A stretch of DNA of 64,000 nt from Opitutia bacterium. Its GTDB lineage: Bacteria; Verrucomicrobiota; Verrucomicrobiia; Opitutales; Opitutaceae. How positions within the stretch are numbered: the stretch's first letter is position 1; each line of letters begins with the position of its first letter. Location: assembly GCA_947474365.1 (NCBI GenBank), contig CANJIU010000026.1, forward strand, positions 34,201 to 98,200, written 5' to 3'. Of the stretch, positions 7,563-16,570 are shown one piece after another. The translations under genes and the position numbers were made by a program. The notes under the pieces are model-generated. The model did not search any database. It worked only from the letters and a program-made list of their open reading frames with translations, and was not told where the DNA came from.

Positions 7563-10487
7563 ATGAAATCCCTTTTTCGTTTCCGCGGCTCCGTCCACGC
7601 TGCGTTGATAGTGGCCGCGGTGTTGTTTTCTTCCGACTTGTTTGCCCAGGCCGTGGCGCCTCCGTCGAAGTCGCCGGTTTTGCCGACGACGGGCGAAACG
7701 GTCACGCTCTCTCCGTTTGAGGTGCGCGCCGAGGACGACAGCGGGTACCAGGCGATGAACACGACCTCGGGCAGTCGGCTGGCGACGAGCCTGAAGGACA
7801 CGGCGGCTTCGATTTCGCCTTTCACGCCCGAGTTTCTTTCCGACATCGCCGCGACCAACGTCCAGGACATGCTGGCCTACGCCGCGAATGCCGAGCTGAA
7901 TGCAGGAGACTCCGAGGGATCCGGTTTCAACAACCCGCGCGACTTTAGCTCCGCCGGTGGCGAGCCGTTTCGCATCCGTGGCATTCCGGGTGGCGTGTCG
8001 ACGGACTACGTCGAGAACGCCTCACCCCAGGATCTCTACAACATCGAGCGGGCCGAAGTCGCGAGCGGACCCAATTCCATCCTCTTCGGTTCCGGTGATG
8101 CCGGAGGACTCGTCTCACTCACCTCGAAAAAAGCCGGTGTCTCACGGAATAAGTTCTCCGGCCAGGCGGTGTTCGGATCCGGCGCCTATCAGCGTTATTC
8201 GGCCGATCTCAATTACGTCCTGATCCCGAAGACGCTGGCGGTGCGCTTTAACGGTCTTTACCAGAATGCGAAGAGCTGGCGGACCTATGAATTCAACGAT
8301 GCCAAGCGCGCTGCGGGCTCCGTGACCTACAAGCCGTTTCGGAACACGTCCGTCTCGTTCAACTACGAGAAGGGGCTGACCGAAAACAGCGTCGGCCTGA
8401 AATGGAACACGACGGATCAGGTCACCCGTTGGATTGCGGCCGGTCGTCCTGTGACCGACGCGACTGCCGCCAACACCGCTCTGGGCATTTCCAATCTCGG
8501 CGCGAATCAGCGGTTCACCTATTTCACGCAGGACGGAGTCGTCTCCAATCTGCGGAACGAGAATCGTACCAACATTGCCCCTGGCACCGCCGACACGCTG
8601 CTGCCGCAGTCTATTTTCCCCTACAGCGTCAACTGGGCCGGCCCGAACACGAAACTCTGGCGCGACTTCGACAACTACCAACTTTCGATCGAGCAGCGGC
8701 TGTCGGACACGCTGACGATCCAGGGCGTCTACCTCAAGAACACGACCGACGCCCGGGCGCGGTCCTTTGTCTACAACGGAAACACGATGGATTTCCTGGG
8801 CGACCCGAATCTCACGATTCCCGCCCAAAACGGTACGGGCACGGTGGCGAATCCGCGCGCGAAGCAGCTCTACCTTGAGAGCAACCAGCTCGACGACCGG
8901 ACCTTCACGGAGAACGAAATCAAGCGCGTCACCGTCGCGTACGAGCTCAAGTTGGGAAAGTGGTTTGGCAACCACCGGATGGCAGGCCTCTACGAGAACG
9001 CAGTGAAGAACACGCACACGCAGGCACGCCGAGAAATCCTCGTCGACCAGAACAACCGCCCCGTGGCCAATGTCGCTGATCCGGCCAACGCCCAGAATCT
9101 GCTCTACCGCCGGACTTATATCACAGAGGGCGATTTTTCCACCTACGCGCTCACCGGGCTCTACACGCCGATCGCGCCGTTCAGCTACAATGGCCTCACG
9201 CTCAGCCCGCGCCTCATCAACACGGGCGCGCAGGACTCGGTCAAGGACACGAAGAGCTGGATGTATGCGCTCCAGACATCCTGGCTCGATAATCGCCTGG
9301 CGACCACGTTGGGCTATCGCAAGGACGACATCGTTTACCTGGACAACACGGCGGAGCGGATCACCAATGCCGCCGACCCACGAATTACGTCGGGGCAGAA
9401 CGTGCTCAACGAGCTGGCGGCGGTGCCGACGTTTGACCGCCACGTCGTTCATCCGCACACGCTCACCGCCGGCGGAGTAATCCACGTGACGAAGCGGTTC
9501 TCCGTTTTCTACAACCATTCGACCAACGTGGGCGCGCCGCGCTTCAACCGCAGTCTGCTGCCGAACGGCGAGATTCCCGGCACGCCGAAGGGCGAGGGCA
9601 AGGATTTCGGCGTGATGATCGATCTGCTGGGCGACGACCGCTATTTCGCGCGCATCACGTACTTTGAGACCGCGCAAATCGGGGACGCCGCGGTGTCGCC
9701 GAGCGGAGCGGTGCTCGATGCCGCCGCGCTCGGTCGCTCGCAGGTCAAGACGATCCTCGCGGCGTTGCGGGATGCGGGTCGGATCACATCGGCCCAATAC
9801 GATGCCGGCACGTTCAACTGGAACGCGGCGACCATCGACACCGCCAGCAAGGGCGTCGAACTCGAGTTGATCGCGAATCCCTCCCGCAATTGGACGGTGC
9901 GCGCGAACTATTCGCACTCGTCACGTGACCGGGAGAACTTTTTCGCCGAGGGCTATGCCTATTACGCGAAAAAATTCCCCGAATGGCGTGGCCTCGCGCA
10001 GGGCAACGCGGCGCTGCTTGCCACCATCGAGGCGCAGATGACCCAGATTCAACAAAACGAACTCGACGGTCGCGCGGTCGCGCAGGAGCAGGGCTTCGGT
10101 TCGATTCCCCACAAGGCGACCATGACGACTCGCTACAAATTTGACAGCGGCGGCTTCATGGGCGATCAGCTCAAGGGACTTTACGTCGGCAGCGGGGTGC
10201 GTTTCCAGTCGGGCACGTTCAGCCAGACCGACACGCGCGCGGCGAGCGCCGGCGGAACGGGCAAGGACTACTTCACGAAAGCCACGCTCTTCACAGACGC
10301 GTTCGTCGGATATCGATTCAAACTGCCGTGGCACAAGATGCCGGTGGGCGTGCAGGTCAACGGGCGGAATATCTTCAACTCCGACCGCGACAGCCTCGCG
10401 CGTTACAACGCTGACTTCTCCGGCGCACGTCGCATCTATCTGCGCGAACCGCGCAGTTGGAAACTGACGTTTTCGGCGGACTATTGA
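7563..10487 (+). CDS. TonB-dependent outer-membrane receptor, Opitutaceae type
   Basis: A 974-residue outer-membrane receptor for energised uptake of a large ligand. A signal peptide (MKSLFRFRGSVHAALIVAAV, cut after FAQA) is followed by VTLSPFEVRAEDDSGY; the SPFEV element is a hallmark of verrucomicrobial receptors. The plug domain follows (PFRIRGIPGGVSTDYV, then YNIERAEVASGPNSILFG and GGLVSLTSKKA), then a long barrel of alternating aromatic strands, ending RSWKLTFSADY with a terminal aromatic residue as expected for a barrel. No periplasmic sigma-regulator signalling domain is evident. Such receptors are abundant in Opitutaceae; the nearby sulfatases suggest a sulfated glycan or oligosaccharide ligand, but nothing in the sequence fixes that. 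Confidence 0.95.
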   Translation: MKSLFRFRGSVHAALIVAAVLFSSDLFAQAVAPPSKSPVLPTTGETVTLSPFEVRAEDDSGYQAMNTTSGSRLATSLKDTAASISPFTPEFLSDIAATNVQDMLAYAANAELNAGDSEGSGFNNPRDFSSAGGEPFRIRGIPGGVSTDYVENASPQDLYNIERAEVASGPNSILFGSGDAGGLVSLTSKKAGVSRNKFSGQAVFGSGAYQRYSADLNYVLIPKTLAVRFNGLYQNAKSWRTYEFNDAKRAAGSVTYKPFRNTSVSFNYEKGLTENSVGLKWNTTDQVTRWIAAGRPVTDATAANTALGISNLGANQRFTYFTQDGVVSNLRNENRTNIAPGTADTLLPQSIFPYSVNWAGPNTKLWRDFDNYQLSIEQRLSDTLTIQGVYLKNTTDARARSFVYNGNTMDFLGDPNLTIPAQNGTGTVANPRAKQLYLESNQLDDRTFTENEIKRVTVAYELKLGKWFGNHRMAGLYENAVKNTHTQARREILVDQNNRPVANVADPANAQNLLYRRTYITEGDFSTYALTGLYTPIAPFSYNGLTLSPRLINTGAQDSVKDTKSWMYALQTSWLDNRLATTLGYRKDDIVYLDNTAERITNAADPRITSGQNVLNELAAVPTFDRHVVHPHTLTAGGVIHVTKRFSVFYNHSTNVGAPRFNRSLLPNGEIPGTPKGEGKDFGVMIDLLGDDRYFARITYFETAQIGDAAVSPSGAVLDAAALGRSQVKTILAALRDAGRITSAQYDAGTFNWNAATIDTASKGVELELIANPSRNWTVRANYSHSSRDRENFFAEGYAYYAKKFPEWRGLAQGNAALLATIEAQMTQIQQNELDGRAVAQEQGFGSIPHKATMTTRYKFDSGGFMGDQLKGLYVGSGVRFQSGTFSQTDTRAASAGGTGKDYFTKATLFTDAFVGYRFKLPWHKMPVGVQVNGRNIFNSDRDSLARYNADFSGARRIYLREPRSWKLTFSADY

Positions 10488-10489
10488 GC

Positions 10490-10519
10490 GGCGCCGGTCA
10501 GCGCGCCGCATCCGGCGCC
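10490..10519. terminator. Hairpin at convergent gene ends
   Basis: An 8-bp perfect stem (GGCGCCGG at 10490-10497 with CCGGCGCC at 10512-10519) spans the 10-bp gap between the receptor gene and the convergent peptidase and runs into the peptidase stop region. No T-run follows. It could terminate both transcripts, but GC-rich DNA makes such stems by chance. Confidence 0.3.
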
Positions 10520-11727
10520 AGGCGGTGATACTTTTCGAGGATCTCCCGCAGGCGCGGAATGGGCAGGGCGTCGACGACATGGTCATCGCGGCCCGTCATT
10601 TTTTCTCCGGCGACGAGGGCGTTGACGATGGCCTCCTCGACTGCCTCGACCGTGCTTTCGAAGAGCGGGCTCATCGCTTCGTTGGTCAGCGCCTGGAAGG
10701 TGGAAGGCGCGAATCCGATTTCACCTGACGCGGTCTCCCGGGCGGCCCCGCTGGCATTGGCCGTGGAAAACGCGATGAAAAGGTCGCCGGAGCCGTTGCC
10801 GGAGACGGCCCCGGTGCGGGCGAGGCCGAGGGATGCGCGCCGCGCCAGTCGTTTCAATTGATGCGGGAGCAAGGGCGCGTCGGTGGCGAGGGCGATGAGG
10901 ATTGAACCGGTTTCACCGACGCTGACCGCGGCGAGATTGGTCGAATCACTTCCGGCAAAACGGCGATGTCCGCCGCCGATTTCACGACCCACGGGCACGC
11001 CGGCGATGGTCAACTGACGGCGCACGCCGTGGTTGGCCTGCACGAGCACGCCGAGCGTGTAGCCGCCGAGATCGGCTCCGAGTCGGCGCGAAGCCGTGCC
11101 AATGCCGCCCTTGAATTCATAGCTCACCATGCCGGTGCCCCCGCCCACGCCGCCCTCGGCGACCGGGCCGCTCCGGGCCTCGTCGATGGCGCGAAACACA
11201 TGCTCGGGCTTCACGTGGAAACCGTTGATGTCGCTCAGCCAGCCGTCCCACGTTTCTGCGACCACCGGCAGGGACCACGAGACGTCTCCCAGGTCGCGGC
11301 CTGATTTTTGATTGCGCCACGCGATCACGGCGTCGCGGACGACGCCTACGCTGTGCGTGTTGGTGAACATCATTGGCCCTTCGAGAAAACCTGACTCCTC
11401 AATCCACGCGGTGCCGGTCATCTCCCCGTTGCCGTTGAGGGAGAAGGTCGCGGCGAAAACCGGCGGGGCGCCTGGGTTCTTGCCGCGGGGCAGGATTGCG
11501 GTGACGCCCGTGCGCACGGGACCGCGACCAACCGCCAGTTTCCCATCGCCGGAAATGAGGGTAACGTGGCCCACCTCCACGCCGGCGACGTCCGTGATCG
11601 CGTTGAGTGGTCCCGGAGTCCCTTCGAAAGGTACGCCGACCTCGCGCGCCCGGGATTTCGCGTGGCCAAACTGGGGTGCAAGGACGAACGCAACGACGGC
11701 GCAGCAGAAAAGGAAGCGGGACGGCAT
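10498..11727 (-). CDS. P1-family aminopeptidase (DmpA/BapA-type), exported
   Basis: A 409-residue N-terminal-nucleophile hydrolase that should cleave N-terminal residues, including D- or beta-amino acids, from small peptides. A signal peptide (MPSRFLFCCAVVAFVLAPQF) implies export to the periplasm. Family landmarks are ITDVAGVEVGHVTL near residue 45, TNTHSVGVVRDAV near 123-135, the glycine-rich GGVGGGTGMVSYEFKGGIG near 193-211, and ETGSILIALATDAPLLPHQL near 272-291. By comparison with DmpA, autoproteolysis would occur between Gly274 and Ser275, freeing Ser275 as the nucleophile of a roughly 135-residue beta chain. All landmarks look intact, so it is probably active. It converges on the receptor gene and follows the serpin on the same strand. 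Confidence 0.93.
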   Translation of the reverse strand: MPSRFLFCCAVVAFVLAPQFGHAKSRAREVGVPFEGTPGPLNAITDVAGVEVGHVTLISGDGKLAVGRGPVRTGVTAILPRGKNPGAPPVFAATFSLNGNGEMTGTAWIEESGFLEGPMMFTNTHSVGVVRDAVIAWRNQKSGRDLGDVSWSLPVVAETWDGWLSDINGFHVKPEHVFRAIDEARSGPVAEGGVGGGTGMVSYEFKGGIGTASRRLGADLGGYTLGVLVQANHGVRRQLTIAGVPVGREIGGGHRRFAGSDSTNLAAVSVGETGSILIALATDAPLLPHQLKRLARRASLGLARTGAVSGNGSGDLFIAFSTANASGAARETASGEIGFAPSTFQALTNEAMSPLFESTVEAVEEAIVNALVAGEKMTGRDDHVVDALPIPRLREILEKYHRLAPDAAR

Positions 11728-11775
11728 GGAGCCAGCGTGCCGCCGTCCCGGAGCGAGGCAATCCGTTCGCGCTGT

Positions 11776-14025
11776 TTACCGCGGGTCGTTGATCCGTCCG
11801 AAGAACAGGCACGTCCCGCTGGCGCGGTGCTGGATGGCGAAGAGAAACGGCCGGTCAACGCGGACCACGACGGGTTGGATGGCGACCGGAACGGCGATTG
11901 AGGTCACCGCCACAATGCCAATCGCGGTGGCCGCGGCAGCCTCGGTCCCTTCCTCGTCGAGGGCGACAAAGGTCTGGTGAAACACCTTGGAAATCGCGAG
12001 GTAGTCGTCGGGCCGGCGCGGTGCCATCCGGTCAAAATTTGCACTGCCCATCGGCTGGTCGAAGGCCTGGTTCATCCCGAGGGCTCGGAATGTGTCGGCG
12101 AGGGACATCGTGGTGGCGTCGGTCTTGAACTTCGGCAAATAAAGCACGACGTCGCGGCGTGCGGTGTCGCCCAGTTTGGCCCAGCGGGCGAAATGGCCCG
12201 ATGTCAGTCGTGCGGCGGTGGCATCGATGTTCACTCCCTCGTCGGGCAGTGCGATGACGAGTTGGAGCCCGCGACCGAGGTAGTCGAGTGTGACGACGGT
12301 CATTCCGTCCTCGACTGCGTAGCCGAGCAACCCCGTCAATTGCATCGTCGAAACCTCCGGACTGCTTGTCGGCGTCGGATGAAAGGCGCGCGGCGCCGTG
12401 CCGGACTTGGGAAACGGCGTATTCCACGGCGCCTTCAGGTACAGCGCATTGACGAGCACGAGCCGGGTATCTTCGGTCACTCCGCCTGTGGGTATGAGAT
12501 TTTGAATCTTCTGCCGCGTTTGATCTTCAACCCAGGTGTTGATGGTGACACGTGCGCGCTCCGGGTCGTTCGCGAAGTTCACGGCTTGGAGCGGAGCATC
12601 GAAACCGTCACGCATCAGAGTGAGAAACGAGTCGCGAAACGGATAGTTGGGCTGGCCGAACAGTCGGTTGGCCGCGTTCCACTCAATCGGATCGGTCTTG
12701 GTGCCGGCCCGCGTCCGCGCATCCGCGAGTGGTTTGGAGTCGACCGCGATTTGCTCCAGTCCGCGGCGTAACGCGGCGAAACCCAGCTGCACCGGCGTGG
12801 TATCGGCGGGAAGCCGCAGCACCCGGCCCATCTCCTCGCGCGTTCCGCCCTCGGCACCCGCGTAAGCCATCGCGAAGGCGCTCTCGATCGAATAGGGCGA
12901 GATGATCAGGTTCTTGCCGACCGTGGCTTTGGACAGCTCGCGGAAAAGATCGAGCCCGAGGCTGTTGGTCGCCTGAGCAGCGTCGAAATCACCCTGCAAG
13001 ACCTCGCTGATTTCCGCCAGCGCCGCGCCGCTTTGGCCGGCGGCACCGCGGACTTGCAGCGTGTACGAACCGGCGGGAAGCGTCACCACCATCGCGGCGT
13101 CGCTCGGGCTCGTGAGCGCAAAGGCCCCGACGGCGAACTGGGCGTCTTGCACGCGACCGGCCGCCTCGGCGCCGCCGGCCTGCCAGTCGTCGTTGGCGGC
13201 GATGCGGGTGTTGCCCGAGTAGAGTTCAATCGTCGGATCGCGCAACGTTCCCGCGACGCCGAATTGCGCCAGGGTCGCACCGATGCCGCGGAGCAGCAGG
13301 GTCACGTTGCCTTCGCCGGCGACGACGAAGCCGACGACCATCAATCCTTCCCCGGATTCCACGATGGCGCGCGACGACAAATTGACGAAGCGCGCATCGG
13401 TGGACGCCGGCGCGGAGGCGGCGTCGTAGAATTCGAGCAATGCGACACCCGAGGTGTTGGCAGTCGAGGTGCAATGGGCGGTAAACGTCCCGGCGGTCGC
13501 TTCGCCGAGGAGCGCGGCGTCCCCGGGAGTGCCCTGGCTGGCAGTCGTGAGCGGAAACGCGCCGACGTAGGCCGAGGCGGCGGTGGGTGCAGTGCCGGTC
13601 GTGGTTTGGGCGGCGAGTGATTCGCTGCGGAAAATCTCAAGCTTCGGGTCACGCAGGGCGTTGGTGACGCCAAAGCGCGTGAGACCGGGGCCGACGGCGC
13701 GCACGAGCATCGGAAGGGTGCCGGAACCCTGAACGACGGCGCCGGCAATCAGCGTGTTCGCGCCGCTGCCGGCCTTGGCCCGGATGGAAACATTGGTGAG
13801 GCGGGCGGTGCGGGCCGTCAGGCGTGCGCGGGAAAAATCGACGGTGGTTGAACCGTTCCAGGCGGCGTCGTTGATGATCGTCGCGACGGCCGGCGTGGCG
13901 GGGGACTGGGCGCGGAGCAGTGCGCCGGTGAAAGCGAAGGCGATCGCGAGGAAACGTCTCGCACGGCGGCACGCAGACGGAGGGGCTGAATGGCTTGGGG
14001 CAGATGACGGGAGGGAGAAGTACAT
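11776..14025 (-). CDS. Secreted serpin fused to two N-terminal Opitutaceae-type repeat domains
   Basis: A 749-residue exported protein: signal region about 1-40 (RRARRFLAIAFAFTGALLRA), then two related beta-rich repeats (RAVGPGLTRFGVTNALRDPK near 105-125 and RGIGATLAQFGVAGTLRDPT about 140 residues later), then a complete serpin from about residue 355 (GKNLIISPYSIESAFAMAYA). The reactive-centre hinge is canonical: DEEGTEAAAATA at about 690-701, Gly693 being P15, which puts P1 at or near Val707. The serpin signature VDRPFLFAIQHRASGTCLFF begins at 723. A regular hinge predicts a true inhibitor; a Val P1 suggests elastase-like targets (inference). The repeat domains recur in secreted Opitutaceae proteins and may anchor it at the surface. 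Confidence 0.9.
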   Translation of the reverse strand: MYFSLPSSAPSHSAPPSACRRARRFLAIAFAFTGALLRAQSPATPAVATIINDAAWNGSTTVDFSRARLTARTARLTNVSIRAKAGSGANTLIAGAVVQGSGTLPMLVRAVGPGLTRFGVTNALRDPKLEIFRSESLAAQTTTGTAPTAASAYVGAFPLTTASQGTPGDAALLGEATAGTFTAHCTSTANTSGVALLEFYDAASAPASTDARFVNLSSRAIVESGEGLMVVGFVVAGEGNVTLLLRGIGATLAQFGVAGTLRDPTIELYSGNTRIAANDDWQAGGAEAAGRVQDAQFAVGAFALTSPSDAAMVVTLPAGSYTLQVRGAAGQSGAALAEISEVLQGDFDAAQATNSLGLDLFRELSKATVGKNLIISPYSIESAFAMAYAGAEGGTREEMGRVLRLPADTTPVQLGFAALRRGLEQIAVDSKPLADARTRAGTKTDPIEWNAANRLFGQPNYPFRDSFLTLMRDGFDAPLQAVNFANDPERARVTINTWVEDQTRQKIQNLIPTGGVTEDTRLVLVNALYLKAPWNTPFPKSGTAPRAFHPTPTSSPEVSTMQLTGLLGYAVEDGMTVVTLDYLGRGLQLVIALPDEGVNIDATAARLTSGHFARWAKLGDTARRDVVLYLPKFKTDATTMSLADTFRALGMNQAFDQPMGSANFDRMAPRRPDDYLAISKVFHQTFVALDEEGTEAAAATAIGIVAVTSIAVPVAIQPVVVRVDRPFLFAIQHRASGTCLFFGRINDPR

Positions 14026-14228
14026 ACCTTTACAAGCGCAGACGGGAGGCGGATCAGCTCATCGATATTTCCCGCAATATGAACTTCAAGCGATGCAATT
14101 CTCCCTGCAGCCTTCGGAATGGGCGCATTTCAATTTCTGGACCCTGGGGACGCGACGCCCCCGTCGCGTGGTTCGAAACCGCGACCGGGGCGTCGCGGCT
14201 CCAGCAGTTGCACGATGGTCATCGATGC

Positions 14229-15263
14229 ATGTCTCGCCGGGCCAAAAAGCGGGATGCGCTCCTTCGAACTGTGAACCCTACCGATCTCATCGTTCAGCTT
14301 CGCTCCGCCGGACTGATTGGAAGCGATGACGTCCGTCTCTCCCCGCTCACCGGCGGCGTTTCGAGCGATATCTGGCTGGTCGAGTCCGCCGTGGGGCGAT
14401 GCGTCGTCAAATCTGCGCTGGCGCGTCTGCGGGTTCGCGACGAGTGGTTTGCCGACGTCTCGCGCAACGGCGTCGAGCAGGCGTATTTGTCCTATGCCGC
14501 GGGCGTCGTGCCCGGCGCGGTGCCGCGGGTGCTGGCCGCCGAACCGGCGTCGGGTTGGTTTGCGATGGAGTATTTGGGCGATGGCTTTTCCAACTGGAAA
14601 CAATCGCTCCTCCAGGGCGATGCTTCGCTACTCCCGGCGCAGCGCGCGGGCGACGTGCTCGGACGGCTGCATCGTGCGTCGTGGGGAGATCCGGTGGCGC
14701 GGGCGCAGTTCGCCACCTTGGGAAATTTCCACGCCTTGCGGATAGAGCCCTACCTGCTGACCACCGCCCGCCGCGTACCGGCGGCGACCGCCTTTCTCAC
14801 GACGGAGGCCGAGCGGCTCGCGGGCACGTCCCTCGCGCTCGTACACGGGGACTATTCGCCGAAAAACCTGCTCGTTTCTGCCGACCGGGTGGTCGTGCTC
14901 GACGCTGAGGTGGCCTGGTTCGGCGATCCCGCGTTCGATCTGGCGTTCATCCTGAATCACCTGCTGCTGAAGTCGCTCCTCCACCATCGGCAGCCTGAGC
15001 CGCTGCTCGAACTCGTGCCAACATTTTGGTCGGCTTATGGAGCCGCCCTTGGCGCAAATGCGGATGCCGAACTCGAACGTCGTTTCGTGCGACTGCTGCT
15101 CTGCTTGATGCTGGCGCGCGTGCATGGAAAATCACCGGTCGAATACCTGGCGGCGAAGCCGCAGGAATTCGTCACCCGATTCGTGCTCGAGCACCTGGCG
15201 AATCCGCCGTCGACTCTGCCCGATCTGGTCCGTGCCTGGCGGACCGCTCTTTTCCGACTATGA
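14229..15263 (+). CDS. APH/choline-kinase-family phosphotransferase
   Basis: A small-molecule kinase of the aminoglycoside-phosphotransferase/homoserine-kinase-like fold, about 344 residues from ATG 14229 (an in-frame GTG at 14271 also fits; the frame is open far upstream but without homology). Catalytic loop VHGDYSPKNLL carries the HxD....N triad, and VVLDAEVAWFGDPAFDLAF is the metal-binding DFG-equivalent. The N-lobe glycine-rich segment is LSPLTGGVSSDIWLV. The family phosphorylates a hydroxyl on antibiotics, amino acids or sugars; substrate unknown. Its stop codon overlaps the start of the following enolase-like gene (ATGA), so the two are translationally coupled and probably act in sequence. 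Confidence 0.88.
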   Translation: MSRRAKKRDALLRTVNPTDLIVQLRSAGLIGSDDVRLSPLTGGVSSDIWLVESAVGRCVVKSALARLRVRDEWFADVSRNGVEQAYLSYAAGVVPGAVPRVLAAEPASGWFAMEYLGDGFSNWKQSLLQGDASLLPAQRAGDVLGRLHRASWGDPVARAQFATLGNFHALRIEPYLLTTARRVPAATAFLTTEAERLAGTSLALVHGDYSPKNLLVSADRVVVLDAEVAWFGDPAFDLAFILNHLLLKSLLHHRQPEPLLELVPTFWSAYGAALGANADAELERRFVRLLLCLMLARVHGKSPVEYLAAKPQEFVTRFVLEHLANPPSTLPDLVRAWRTALFRL

Positions 15264-16558
15264 AGATTCAATCCGTTCACGCGTTGCAGATCTTTGACAG
15301 TCGGGGGCATCCCACGGTGGAAGCGATCGTCGAACTCGAAAACGGCGTACGTGGCCGCGGACTGGTTCCGTCCGGCGCATCAACGGGGAGCCATGAGGCG
15401 ATCGAATTGCGCGACGGCGATCCGGCGCGCTTTCGCGGCAAATCGGTTTTCCGGGCCGTCGCGCACGTCGACGGTGAGATCGCCCGCGCGGTCGTCGGTC
15501 GCGATGCTTTCGACCAGGCGGCAATCGACGACCGATTGGTCCGGCTCGACGGCACGTCCGACAAATCGCGCCTCGGCGCCAACGCCCTCCTGGGGGTTTC
15601 GATGGCGGTCGCCCAGGCTACGGCAGCGGCGCGGGCCGTTCCTCTCTACGAATCTCTCGGTGGCGGCGCGGGGACGTTGCTGCCTCTGCCCGAGATTCAG
15701 ATTTTCGGCGGCGGGAAACACGCCCATGGCCGGATCGACATTCAGGACTTCATGGTGATGGCGCTGCGGGCCCGGACCTACGAGGAGGCGTTGGAAGTGA
15801 CGTTCAATGTGTATCACGCCGCCGCGGATGTCATGCGCGGGCGGGGTGGCCTTGCCGGGGTGGCCGACGAGGGCGGGTACTGGCCCAACTTTGATCGCAA
15901 CGAAGACGTGTTCGAGGCGCTGCTCGCCGCGATCGTCCAGGCTGGATACACGCCCGGCCGGGAGGTCGGGCTGTCGCTCGACATCGCGGCGACGGATCTA
16001 TTCCGCGAGGGGCATTATGAGTTGGGCCGGGAAAAGCGGCGCTTCACCTCGGAGCAGTTTTCTGCGCTGCTGCTGGGCTGGATGGAGAAATACCCCATCG
16101 TTTCGATTGAGGATCCGATGGCGGAGGATGATTGGGACGGCTGGCGCCGGATGAACGTCGCGATTGGCCGCCGCTGCCAGCTCATCGGAGACGACCATTT
16201 CACCACGAATCTGGCGCGCATCGATCGCGGCATCGCCGCCGGCACGGCCAACGCGGTTTTGATCAAGCTCAACCAAATCGGCACGGTGACCGAGACCCTT
16301 CGCGCCATCCGACGCACCCAGGCGGCAGGCTGGCTGCCGGTCGTATCGGCCCGGTCGGGTGAAACGGAGGACGCGTTCATTGCGCATCTCGCGGTGGCCA
16401 CCAACGCCGGTCAGCTCAAGGTGGGCTCGTTCAGTCGCAGCGAACGGATGGCCAAGTGGAACGAGGTGCTCCGCATTCACCAGCACCTCGGCGCGCGCGC
16501 CCGGTTTGTCGGAGCGGGGATTTTTTCCGAACACGGCATCACGCTGCCATCGCGATAG
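15260..16558 (+). CDS. Enolase-like protein with altered catalytic residues
   Basis: A 432-residue protein of the phosphopyruvate hydratase family. ATG 15260 overlaps the kinase stop. Intact features: PSGASTGSHE loop (37-46), GGKHAHG with His154, DEGG with Glu204, metal ligands Asp241, Glu284 (SIEDPMAEDDW) and Asp311 (GDDHFTTN), catalytic Lys336 (IKLNQIGTVTET) and Lys387. Two changes stand out: the VDIQEFM glutamate is Asp163, and the near-invariant SHRSGE motif reads SARSGE, so the phosphate-site histidine is Ala364. A housekeeping enolase should keep both. Coupling to a small-molecule kinase suggests a specialised lyase acting on another phosphorylated substrate; carboxyphosphonoenolpyruvate synthase is a precedent for a repurposed enolase. 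A functional enolase cannot be excluded. Confidence 0.85.
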   Translation: MKIQSVHALQIFDSRGHPTVEAIVELENGVRGRGLVPSGASTGSHEAIELRDGDPARFRGKSVFRAVAHVDGEIARAVVGRDAFDQAAIDDRLVRLDGTSDKSRLGANALLGVSMAVAQATAAARAVPLYESLGGGAGTLLPLPEIQIFGGGKHAHGRIDIQDFMVMALRARTYEEALEVTFNVYHAAADVMRGRGGLAGVADEGGYWPNFDRNEDVFEALLAAIVQAGYTPGREVGLSLDIAATDLFREGHYELGREKRRFTSEQFSALLLGWMEKYPIVSIEDPMAEDDWDGWRRMNVAIGRRCQLIGDDHFTTNLARIDRGIAAGTANAVLIKLNQIGTVTETLRAIRRTQAAGWLPVVSARSGETEDAFIAHLAVATNAGQLKVGSFSRSERMAKWNEVLRIHQHLGARARFVGAGIFSEHGITLPSR

Positions 16559-16570
16559 CAGCGTCCCGAC

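Noticed and set aside
14025..14229. Upstream extension of the kinase gene (frame open from 13995)
   Set aside because: The extra 78 codons overlap the divergent serpin start and show no similarity to the kinase family; they are more likely the shared promoter region.
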